Shown here: positions 9,841 to 17,144 of the stretch, piece after piece
How positions within the stretch are numbered: the stretch's first letter is position 1
Layout: the number at the start of each line of letters is the position of its first letter
Source: Candidatus Opimibacter iunctus
GTDB lineage: Bacteria > Bacteroidota > Bacteroidia > Chitinophagales > Saprospiraceae
Reading direction: 5' to 3'
Assembly: GCA_016716665.1 (NCBI GenBank)
Contig: JADJVH010000002.1
Location: 62,001-126,000 of the forward strand
Length of the DNA: 64,000 nt
Notes under the pieces: generated by a model
Told to the model about the DNA's origin: nothing
The model's input: only the letters and a program-made list of their open reading frames with translations
The model's database searches: none
Position numbers and translations under genes: made by a program

Positions 9841-11163
9841 ATGAGTCAGTCACAGGCATTTGAAGTTATCGGCGGCCGCACCCTCTCAGGTGATCTCCAT
9901 CCCCAGGGCGCAAAGAATGAAGCCTTACAGATCGTAAGCGCCGTATTGCTCACCAGTGAGCCGGTCGAAATCAGCAATATCCCGGACATCATCGACATCC
10001 GGATGCTGATCGATTTACTCAAGGGGCTTGGGGTCAAGGTAGAGCAACTCGGCAAGGGGCACTACCGCTTCCAGGCAGATGATATCGATCTTGATCATTT
10101 CGAGTCCGAAAAATTCCAGGCCAATAGCAGGAGGATTCGCGGGAGCGTGATGTTGATCGGCCCTTTGCTCGCTCGGTTTCGCAAGGCATTTCTTCCAAAG
10201 CCGGGAGGTGATAAGATTGGCAGGCGTCGACTGGATACACACTTCCATGGATTTGAAAATCTCAACGCGCGGTTTGTCTATGACGAACAAGCCGATCAAT
10301 ACTACGTAGAAGCTCCTGATGGATTGAAAGGCGCGTATGTGCTCATGGATGAAATCTCTGTGACCGGTACGGCCAATATCCTGATGGCTGCGGTGCTTGC
10401 TGAGGGCACTACCACGATATACAATGCAGCCTGTGAACCATACTTACAGCAGCTATGCAGATTGCTCATTGCGATGGGCGCAAAGATCGAAGGCTGCGGG
10501 TCCAATCTGCTCATCATCCATGGCGTCACCAAACTGGGAGGTGCCTCACATCGCATCCTGCCTGACATGATCGAGATCGGTTCGTTTATCGGCCTCGCAG
10601 CGATGACGCAGTCCAACATCCGCATCAAGAATTGCCAGGTTGGTGAGCTCGGGATCATACCTCGTGTCTTCAGGCAACTGGGTATCACGATCAATGTTGA
10701 AAACGATGACCTCGTGATCCCTGCACAGGATATCTACGAGATCCAATCCTTTATTGATGGTTCTATCCTCACCATCTATGATGCACCTTGGCCGGGCTTT
10801 ACACCTGACCTCATGAGTATCGTGCTGGTGGTTGCTATACAAGCCAGGGGAAGTGTCCTCATCCACCAGAAGATGTTTGAGAGCCGGCTTTTCTTTGTCG
10901 ACAAGCTCATCGACATGGGTGCTCAGATCATCCTCTGTGATCCACACCGGGCTACCGTCATCGGCCTCGAGCGAAAGAATCAATTGCGTGGTATTGAGAT
11001 GAGTTCGCCTGACATCCGTGCCGGTGTTGCATTGCTTATAGCTGCATTATCTGCACAAGGGAAATCATTGATCCACAATATCAACCAGATCGATCGCGGG
11101 TATCAGGATATTGATACACGATTACAGGCGATCGGGGCGGAGATCCGGAGGATAGATGTTTAA
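9841..11163 (+). CDS. murA: UDP-N-acetylglucosamine 1-carboxyvinyltransferase MurA
   Basis: At 440 residues this is of normal length for MurA, which transfers enolpyruvate from PEP to UDP-GlcNAc in the first committed step of peptidoglycan synthesis in the cytoplasm. The N-terminal GAKNEAL motif (K25, N26) matches the substrate-binding Lys-Asn pair. The active-site loop reads KPGGDKIGRRRLDTH, so residue 124 is Asp where E. coli MurA has catalytic Cys115. A Cys-to-Asp change at this site keeps activity and gives fosfomycin insensitivity in characterised MurA enzymes. The gene stands alone and ends at a strong hairpin shared with the convergent downstream gene. Confidence 0.95.
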   Translation: MSQSQAFEVIGGRTLSGDLHPQGAKNEALQIVSAVLLTSEPVEISNIPDIIDIRMLIDLLKGLGVKVEQLGKGHYRFQADDIDLDHFESEKFQANSRRIRGSVMLIGPLLARFRKAFLPKPGGDKIGRRRLDTHFHGFENLNARFVYDEQADQYYVEAPDGLKGAYVLMDEISVTGTANILMAAVLAEGTTTIYNAACEPYLQQLCRLLIAMGAKIEGCGSNLLIIHGVTKLGGASHRILPDMIEIGSFIGLAAMTQSNIRIKNCQVGELGIIPRVFRQLGITINVENDDLVIPAQDIYEIQSFIDGSILTIYDAPWPGFTPDLMSIVLVVAIQARGSVLIHQKMFESRLFFVDKLIDMGAQIILCDPHRATVIGLERKNQLRGIEMSSPDIRAGVALLIAALSAQGKSLIHNINQIDRGYQDIDTRLQAIGAEIRRIDV

Positions 11164-11211
11164 AAATATTATGTAGGTCCAAAGCATGCCTTGGACCTAC
11201 ATTATATTTTT
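11164..11211. terminator. Bidirectional hairpin between murA and polyprenyl synthase
   Basis: A perfect 12-bp stem (ATGTAGGTCCAA / TTGGACCTACAT, 11171-11182 and 11191-11202) is flanked by A-rich and T-rich sequence on both sides. It lies between two convergent genes and overlaps the end of the minus gene by a few bases. Confidence 0.8.
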
Positions 11212-12184
11212 AAACCTTTCGGTCGATGACATATCCAATCAAATCCTTCATCGACGTAGTTGCATCAGACGCAGGGATCTCATCGACCATCGCCAGGGCT
11301 TTCTGGACATACTCTTCCATCACTTTCTCCGCATAGCGGATACCACCGCTCTGGTGCACTTGCCTGATCAACTCGCGTACTTTGGTTTTGTCCTTGTTGT
11401 ATTTTTCAACCGTGCGGATCAGTTCTTTTCTTTTTGAACTATCTACATTTTGCAGTGTGTAGATCAGCGGGAGCGTCATTTTCTTTTCTGCGATATCTAT
11501 GGCTCTTGGCTTCCCAACATCCGCATCGCCATAGTCAAAGAGATCATCCTTGATCTGGAAGGCGATTCCGATGGTCTCACCAAATCTGTAGAACCGCTCT
11601 ATCATCTCCTTGTCATCCGTCACCGATGCAGCGCCTGCTGCGCATGAGGCTGCAATCAGTGAAGCTGTTTTCTTGCCGATGATATCAAAGTACACTTCCT
11701 CTGTGATGTCAAGTCTTCTGGCCTTTTCGATCTGCAATAGTTCACCCTCACTCATATCTCTTACAGCGCGAGACATAATCTGGAGGATATCATAAGCTCC
11801 ATTGTCCAGTGCGACCAATAAGCCTCGTGATAGCAGATAATCCCCGACCAGCACCGCGATCTTGTTTTTCCACAGTGCATTGATGCTAAACATCCCTCTG
11901 CGCTCATGCGCATCATCCACCACATCATCATGTACAAGTGTGGCAGTGTGCAGCAATTCCACCAACGAAGCAGCTGTATAGGATTTTGGCGTGATCTCTC
12001 CACACATCCTCGCAGAGAGTAATACAAAGATCGGACGCATCTGCTTCCCCTTGCGATGCACGATGTAGTGCATGATCTTGTCCAGCAGCGCCACCCGGCT
12101 CCGTACGGAGTCCCTGAAGTGTTTTTCAAACTCCTCCAGCTCAGCGGAGATAGGTGCCTTGATGTCCTGGAGTTGTTTTTTCAT
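11210..12184 (-). CDS. ispB: Polyprenyl (long-chain all-trans) diphosphate synthase
   Basis: The 324-residue product has both aspartate-rich motifs of trans-prenyl synthases: DDVVD at 86-90 and DDLFD at 213-217. It also has the GKQMRP substrate-binding segment near residues 46-51. The enzyme condenses isopentenyl diphosphate onto a short allylic diphosphate in the cytosol, typically supplying the side chain of menaquinone or ubiquinone. Chain length cannot be decided from sequence alone; the octaprenyl type is the usual assignment in Bacteroidota. It converges on murA and shares the terminator. The upstream side (12185 onward) is filled with repeats, so no clear promoter was identified. Confidence 0.9.
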   Translation of the reverse strand: MKKQLQDIKAPISAELEEFEKHFRDSVRSRVALLDKIMHYIVHRKGKQMRPIFVLLSARMCGEITPKSYTAASLVELLHTATLVHDDVVDDAHERRGMFSINALWKNKIAVLVGDYLLSRGLLVALDNGAYDILQIMSRAVRDMSEGELLQIEKARRLDITEEVYFDIIGKKTASLIAASCAAGAASVTDDKEMIERFYRFGETIGIAFQIKDDLFDYGDADVGKPRAIDIAEKKMTLPLIYTLQNVDSSKRKELIRTVEKYNKDKTKVRELIRQVHQSGGIRYAEKVMEEYVQKALAMVDEIPASDATTSMKDLIGYVIDRKV

Positions 12185-12260
12185 TTGTTATCAATTTCGT
12201 CGCTGCCTACAGCTTTCTGTTTCGAACCTACGGCCCGAGAATTGTATTTCGTTTTCTTTT

Positions 12261-12535
12261 GCTACCGACCTTTAGCCCCGATGGGGCATTGTATCCGATG
12301 GCGCTATGATTTTACTCCTTGCCCCATGCCCCATGCTCCTTGCCTTGCTACCGACCTTTAGCCCCGATGGGGCATTGTATCCGATGGCGCTATGATTTTA
12401 CTCCTTGCCCCATGCCCCATGCTCCTTGCCTTGCTACCGACCTTTAGCCCCGATGGGGCATTGTGTCCGATGGCGCTATGATTTTACTCCTTGCCCCATG
12501 CCCCATGCTCCTTGCCTTGCTACCGACCTTTAGCC
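12261..12535. repeat. 86-bp tandem repeat, three full copies plus a partial
   Basis: Units begin at 12261, 12347 and 12433 with the word GCTACCGACCTTTAGCCCC; a fourth is cut off at about 17 bases at 12519. The copies are nearly identical (a GTATCC/GTGTCC change in unit three was noticed). Each contains a GCCCC-GAT-GGGGC hairpin and a CTCCTTGCCCCATGCCCCATG word stretch. Confidence 0.95.
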
Positions 12536-12545
12536 TACTTCGACT

Positions 12546-12591
12546 GGTTCGACCTGCTTTCCCGCATCCATGTGCTACAACTCACCAACCG
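12546..12591 (+). repeat. 46-bp interspersed module, copy 1
   Basis: This begins GGTTCGACCTGCTTTC and ends CTCACCAACCG. An ungapped copy with 5 mismatches lies at 40046-40091 and a reverse-complement copy with about 9 mismatches at 24469-24514. All three are intergenic and next to low-complexity tracts. Confidence 0.85.
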
Positions 12592-12619
12592 TCCGCTCAG
12601 CACATCGCCGATGGGCATT

Positions 12620-12800
12620 GATATATTTAAAAAGATCTCTGCCTTTAGCCTCTTCAGCCTCTTTCGCCTTTCCTCGCTCTGCTCTCTGCCCTATGCTCCA
12701 TGCCCTCCCGCTATACGGCTAAGCAGCGTGCGGGATCTCCGCTGCGCTCCGACTTGCTCCCTTCATCCCTTGCTCCCTTCATCCCTTGCTCCCTGCTCCA
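12620..12800. repeat. Pyrimidine-rich word-repeat tract
   Basis: The plus strand is made of short words: CTTTAGCCTCTTCAGCC, CTATGCTCCATGCC and two to three copies of TTGCTCCCTTCATCCC. The right part (12763-12800) overlaps the 3' end of the O-antigen ligase-like gene and encodes its last residues. With the 86-bp tandem array and the 46-bp module it fills the whole 12185-12762 gap; no gene is seen there. Confidence 0.75.
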
Positions 12801-14223
12801 TGCCAAATAAAATCACCATCGCAATACTCAGGAAAAAAAACGTCCCGAGTTTGTCCGTCTCCACAGTATCATTGAGCGTGAGGATAAAGAGATTGCAACA
12901 GAACGAAATCAGCCCGGCCATCAGAAACTGCTTCTTGATACCAGGTGCCATACGATGGTAGGTCGACTCACCAAGCAACAATACGACCACGATCAGGACG
13001 ATGAAGATGCCAAGTCCAATCAGCCCCTGCTCTACCGCAGTCATCAGGTAATAATTGTGCATACCCGAATGCTCAGGATTGTCGCTCACATAAGTAATAA
13101 AATGTCTGTCGACATATCCCTGGTACTCACTATAGAATGTCGAAGGCCCGAAACCTGCCCATGGCTTTTCCTTCACCATATAGTATCCCGCGACCCAACG
13201 ATAAAAACGCTCTACCGTGGAGATGTCTTCCATGTTGTATGTCGCAGAGACCAGCTCGTCAAAACTCTTGTGTGTGATTGTCTTTTCGTAATCGGGTGCA
13301 TAGCTGATGTAGCGATTGTCATATGCCAGATATCCCACGAGCAGGATACCGCAGGCGAGAGCCAATGGAATCGCTACACGCATCAGGCGGAGACGGATCA
13401 CATAATAACTCCCTATGGACAGCGGCACACAAAGCCACGCAGCTCTTGTGTAGGAAAAATAAATACCGGTCAACATCAAGCCCAACGCAACAAGTAAGAA
13501 CAGTTTGATCTTTTTATTATCAAACCACCCGCGCATAAACCATACATACCCCAGCAATATCCCAAGGCAACATGCATAGTCTACGTGATTGCGATAGATA
13601 GGAATGACGGCATTGTTGATCGTCGAAAAGGTAAACCCGTACTGGCTGTGCCGGGCGAGAATAATGATCACCGTAATGATCAATGGGATCACCACCACAA
13701 GTCCCCATGTCTTGAAATCCTTTTCATCCTTAAATAAGAGGAGAGGGATCAGGATAAAACAGACGAGATACCATGACTTGGCGAGGGTATACTTGATTGA
13801 TATAAGTGGGATCTCTGAGATGACGGAGGTGAAGATGATCCAGAAAAAATGAACCACCAGCAGGATGAAGACCGGATGGAATACGAACCGAAAATCAATG
13901 TCCTTGTGATTGAGATACAGATACACCGGTAGTAGGAGGCACGAAAGCCACATGAGCAACTCAGGCGGAAAATCAGTGGACAGCCCACCAGGTAAATCTA
14001 CCTCTATGGCAAAGGGAATCGTAAACCATATTGCCAGGTACACCAGCCTGAAATCCCTTATCCCCCAGGCCACAGCCACAAGTCCGGTAGGGACGGCCAG
14101 CAGCAGCCACTCATCGGTGAACAGGTATCCCACCAGGCATAGGAACAGCAGGCCCAGAAGACCGGCAACTAACAATCCACTCTGCCTGAGATGGGAAAAT
14201 ACTCGTCCTGCTATGGCTGACAT
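12763..14223 (-). CDS. O-antigen ligase/polymerase family membrane protein (Wzy_C-like)
   Basis: The 486-residue product has about a dozen hydrophobic segments and a large periplasmic loop (about residues 300-400). The loop contains ERFYRWVAGYYMVKEKPWAG and later HSGMHNYYL, which fits the Wzy_C/O-antigen ligase pattern in which an Arg and a His of the loop are functional. An SYTRAAWL motif ahead of the loop also fits. Such inner-membrane proteins join or polymerise lipid-linked polysaccharide. The last 13 residues (MEQGARDEGSKG and neighbours) and the stop codon are encoded by a GGAGCAAGGGATGAA word repeat continuing from the intergenic tract, so the tail is probably not ancestral. There is no glycan cluster nearby, so the substrate is unknown. 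Confidence 0.8.
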   Translation of the reverse strand: MSAIAGRVFSHLRQSGLLVAGLLGLLFLCLVGYLFTDEWLLLAVPTGLVAVAWGIRDFRLVYLAIWFTIPFAIEVDLPGGLSTDFPPELLMWLSCLLLPVYLYLNHKDIDFRFVFHPVFILLVVHFFWIIFTSVISEIPLISIKYTLAKSWYLVCFILIPLLLFKDEKDFKTWGLVVVIPLIITVIIILARHSQYGFTFSTINNAVIPIYRNHVDYACCLGILLGYVWFMRGWFDNKKIKLFLLVALGLMLTGIYFSYTRAAWLCVPLSIGSYYVIRLRLMRVAIPLALACGILLVGYLAYDNRYISYAPDYEKTITHKSFDELVSATYNMEDISTVERFYRWVAGYYMVKEKPWAGFGPSTFYSEYQGYVDRHFITYVSDNPEHSGMHNYYLMTAVEQGLIGLGIFIVLIVVVLLLGESTYHRMAPGIKKQFLMAGLISFCCNLFILTLNDTVETDKLGTFFFLSIAMVILFGMEQGARDEGSKG

Positions 14224-14488
14224 CAGGCCAAAGATATAAGTTGAAAGCCAATAAGTCCTGCTAATGCAGGATCGTATCAGCCTTTTATGACTTAGAAGAA
14301 CCCATGAAATTATCGCCTTAATATACTTCCGGAGGAAGGGTATAGGCCGCTGGATGGAGTTCTCTCCGCCAGCTGAGTAAATTCCTGATTAATTACTTCA
14401 AGTTCGATTCCCTGCTTATGGAATCAGACTGATAGTCATCAGACGGCAGAAAACTCTATTTTTACGCCATTCAACCAATCTGTGGGCC

Positions 14489-15472
14489 GTGCTCGAATTC
14501 TTCAAAAAGAATCATCTGTTTAATAGTCTGCTACTATTGCCCTACGCATTGGTCCTCAGGAGCGTGGTCATCCTTTTCCCTGAAGCCCGCATCAATGGCG
14601 AAGTCTTTGGCAGTTGGGGCGGCGAATTTATCCGGTTTACACATTCCTGGGGTGCAGGTGAGTTTTTCCTTTCTACTTTCCTCGTCTTTATCCAGGCCGC
14701 CATGATCAATCGCCTGTTTATCAGGCAGAGTATGATCGGAGAGATCAATCTCTTTCCAGGATTATGCTATGTCCTGCTGACCTCACTCCACCCCTCATTT
14801 ATAGGTATTTCTTCCCTGTTGCTGGCCACGACGACCATGCTTATTGGCTTCGGCTATCTCTTTGATGCCCTCAAGAAGGACAAGCAGGAAGAGATCCGCT
14901 TTATGGCCGGATGGTGGTTGGCCGTTTCCGGGCTGCTCTATTCTCCATTCTTCATCCTCCTCCTCTTTGGCCTTATCGCCATGAGCATGCTCAAGACCCT
15001 CAAGGTCAAGGATATCTTCCAATTCCTGACAGGATATCTCAGTCCCTTCCTGATCGGCTGGATGTTTCGTGTAGTGCTCACTGAAGATCTCAACCCAATA
15101 GTGCTGGCGATGTTTGCCGACTTTGGATTGCCGGAGATTGTCCCGATCTATAATGTGGCAGACATTATCACCCTTTCTATCATGGGTTTAGCGCTGCTCA
15201 TCAGCATCTTAGGCTACTCCCAGATCATTGCCCGCAAGAATATCCATGCGCAGAAGAAAATCGATACCATGTACGCCCTGGTCTTTTTTACCATCCCCAT
15301 GGCCTTGTTTCTTCCAAAGATATCAGTCCAGTACCTGATGGTCCTCGCCGTACCATTCTCACTGTTTATGGCCATACTGCTTCGTGGTATCCGGCATCCG
15401 GCGATTGCCGAGTCCCTGCATTTCCTGCTTTTTGTAGCGGCCCTGGTGACCCAGTTTCTCTACCTGGTTTAA
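14489..15472 (+). CDS. DUF6427-like polytopic membrane protein
   Basis: The 327-residue product has about eight hydrophobic segments and a GTG start (GTG CTC GAA TTC TTC). The pattern of an N-terminal FFKKNHLFN segment followed by paired helices resembles the Bacteroidota family DUF6427, whose function is not established. That match is from memory. Upstream, TATTTTTA at about 14458 is close to the TAnnTTTG promoter element. It is followed on the same strand by a small membrane-anchored protein and scpB. The 264 bp upstream (14224-14488) contain small hairpins but no gene. Confidence 0.7.
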   Translation: MLEFFKKNHLFNSLLLLPYALVLRSVVILFPEARINGEVFGSWGGEFIRFTHSWGAGEFFLSTFLVFIQAAMINRLFIRQSMIGEINLFPGLCYVLLTSLHPSFIGISSLLLATTTMLIGFGYLFDALKKDKQEEIRFMAGWWLAVSGLLYSPFFILLLFGLIAMSMLKTLKVKDIFQFLTGYLSPFLIGWMFRVVLTEDLNPIVLAMFADFGLPEIVPIYNVADIITLSIMGLALLISILGYSQIIARKNIHAQKKIDTMYALVFFTIPMALFLPKISVQYLMVLAVPFSLFMAILLRGIRHPAIAESLHFLLFVAALVTQFLYLV

Positions 15473-15493
15473 GATTTTTCATCCGTATATGAT

Positions 15494-15517
15494 AGCAGGC
15501 CGATCCTGCGTTTTCTG
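15494..15517 (+). terminator. Possible weak terminator
   Basis: GCAGG-CCGAT-CCTGC is followed by GTTTTCTG shortly after the stop of the membrane protein. The stem is only 5 bp, so this is tentative. Confidence 0.3.
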
Positions 15518-15569
15518 TGATATATGAGGAGAATTAATACACCTTTCTGTTATATGTCCCTATCCTGAT

Positions 15570-15938
15570 ATGAGCCAGATGACCTGGACATATATCGGGG
15601 ATGATGGAGATCAACATAAGATAGGCCTCTTCCATGGGGACAATACAGGACACCTGCTGATCTATTGTGATGCACGGATCGTCGTGATCGATTTCAATGT
15701 ACTCACGTCCAGGAACTATTCCTTTTTTATCGATGACGAGCTCTGCGACCTTGAGGTAGAGGAAAAAGATGGAAAATTCAGCTACGGATTTAAGGTGGAC
15801 GAGGTCACAGATACCCCCCGAAACCGGGGCAGGGCCAAAATGGTCAGGGAGGAGGTCCGCCAGACCCTGGTCGTCGGTTTGATCTTTCTCCTCATCATTC
15901 TCCTTATTGTCTGGCTGGTATTTCGTTTTAATAGCTAA
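15570..15938 (+). CDS. Small protein with C-terminal membrane anchor, unknown function
   Basis: The 122-residue product (MSQMTWTYIGDDGDQHKIG...) has a soluble beta-rich N-terminal part of about 90 residues. One strong membrane segment follows at the C-terminus (TLVVGLIFLLIILLIVWLVF). There is no signal peptide, so it is probably a tail-anchored inner-membrane protein. The family was not recognised. Its stop lies 13 bp before the scpB start, and the promoter-like element for scpB lies across its last codons. The codon use looks like that of its neighbours. Confidence 0.65.
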   Translation: MSQMTWTYIGDDGDQHKIGLFHGDNTGHLLIYCDARIVVIDFNVLTSRNYSFFIDDELCDLEVEEKDGKFSYGFKVDEVTDTPRNRGRAKMVREEVRQTLVVGLIFLLIILLIVWLVFRFNS

Positions 15939-15943
15939 TTTTG
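15936..15943 (+). promoter_or_regulatory. TAnnTTTG -7 element abutting scpB start
   Basis: TAATTTTG matches the Bacteroidota -7 consensus and ends only 8 bases before the scpB ATG at 15952. This predicts a leaderless or nearly leaderless transcript. No convincing -33 element is visible. Confidence 0.45.
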
Positions 15944-15951
15944 CCGCCCCC

Positions 15952-16596
15952 ATGGTAGAACGATTAGATACCCACATAGAATCCCTCATTTTCGTGGCCC
16001 AGCAGCCCGTCAAGCGGGAAGACATCAAATACAACCTCGAGAATGCCCTCCAGGTCACGATTGATGAAGCGAGCGTTGATGATGCCCTGCACCGTCTCCA
16101 GGAGAAGTATTGGGATGACAATTTTGCCATCGAGATCGTCGAGGTGGCTGAAGGCTTCCAGTTTGTCACCAAAGGCGCATACCACCATATCGCCGGCTCC
16201 TACCTCAAGCAACTGACCAAGAGGCGCTTATCAAAAGTTGCACTTGAGACTTTGGCCATTATCGCCTACAAGCAGCCGGTTTCCCGCGCCGAACTCGAAC
16301 AAATCAGGGGTGTCAATTCTGACTATGCCATCGACAAGCTCCTCGAAAAGGAAATGATCGAAATCGCCGGCCGCTCCTCAGGCCCCGGCAAGCCATTGCT
16401 TTACAAGACCAGCGGTAAGTTTATGGACTACTTCGGGCTCAGATCCATCGAAGACCTACCTCAACTTAAAGAATTCCAGGTCCCGGTCGAAGAGATCGGT
16501 GAACCTTCTGCCCTGGAAGAGGTTGTATCCTTTGAACTACCCGTACAGGAAAATGATGGCCACGCCCAATTATTGCCAGCCGACGAATCAGAATAA
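15952..16596 (+). CDS. scpB: Segregation and condensation protein ScpB
   Basis: The ATG at 15952 (MVERLDTHIESLIFVAQQPV) matches the usual ScpB N-terminus. An in-frame TTG 45 bases upstream would add a stretch with no family counterpart. The 214-residue product shows the two winged-helix halves, with KVALETLAIIAYKQPVSRAE and IRGVNSDYAIDKLLEK typical of ScpB, and an acidic C-terminal tail. ScpB dimers bind ScpA and the SMC ATPase to form the bacterial condensin. scpA is not in this window. The DUF2480 gene follows after 9 bp. Confidence 0.93.
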   Translation: MVERLDTHIESLIFVAQQPVKREDIKYNLENALQVTIDEASVDDALHRLQEKYWDDNFAIEIVEVAEGFQFVTKGAYHHIAGSYLKQLTKRRLSKVALETLAIIAYKQPVSRAELEQIRGVNSDYAIDKLLEKEMIEIAGRSSGPGKPLLYKTSGKFMDYFGLRSIEDLPQLKEFQVPVEEIGEPSALEEVVSFELPVQENDGHAQLLPADESE

Positions 16597-16605
16597 TACC
16601 ACGCC

Positions 16606-17124
16606 ATGAGTGATGCCCTCGTCAACAGAGTGGCCTCCAGCGGCCTGATCACCCTCAAACCTGAGGAATGGGCACCCACCCAATCTCCGATGGAGTTTGA
16701 TCTCAAGGATTACCTCTTCATGTCGCTCATCCTCAAAGAGCAGGATTTCAGGGATAGCATGAAAACCCATGATTGGTCCCAATACGAGAATAAGGTTCTA
16801 TGTGTCTATTGCTCGACCGATGCGATCATCCCGAGCTGGGGCTATATGCTCGTAGCGACGATGGCTGCACCCCTTGCAAAAGAAGTTTTCTTTGGCACCC
16901 CGGATCAATGGATCAGCAGGCAATTGATGCTTCATATAGAACATCTTGACCTGGCACCATTTGTTGACCAGCGTGTGATCATCAAGGGATGCAGTGACCA
17001 TGTGGCCATCGGACCTGAGATCTATGTAGCCCTCACGAGCAAGCTTGTACCTGTGGTCAAGTCATTGATGTTTGGTGAGCCTTGCTCTACCGTACCTGTC
17101 TATAAACGTCCAAAAGGAGCCTGA
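16606..17124 (+). CDS. DUF2480 family protein
   Basis: The 172-residue cytosolic protein follows the family pattern closely: VNRVASSGLITLKPEEW at the start, FDLKDYLFMSLILKEQDFR and HDWSQY in the middle, and VIIKGC and LMFGEPCSTVPVYKRPK at the end. This family is largely limited to Bacteroidota and has no established function. Conserved cysteines lie at KGCSD and GEPCST. It sits between scpB (9 bp) and murF-alr (20 bp), suggesting one operon of cell-division and wall genes. Confidence 0.88.
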   Translation: MSDALVNRVASSGLITLKPEEWAPTQSPMEFDLKDYLFMSLILKEQDFRDSMKTHDWSQYENKVLCVYCSTDAIIPSWGYMLVATMAAPLAKEVFFGTPDQWISRQLMLHIEHLDLAPFVDQRVIIKGCSDHVAIGPEIYVALTSKLVPVVKSLMFGEPCSTVPVYKRPKGA

Positions 17125-17144
17125 TAATTCAGTACCTTCAACCT

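Noticed and set aside
12261..12535. CRISPR array
   Set aside because: Units are contiguous 86-bp tandem copies without unique spacers, and no cas genes are present.
14385..14425. tRNA-like T-arm (CAAGTTCGATTCCCTG)
   Set aside because: The flanking 5-base stems do not pair and no acceptor or anticodon arm could be built around it.
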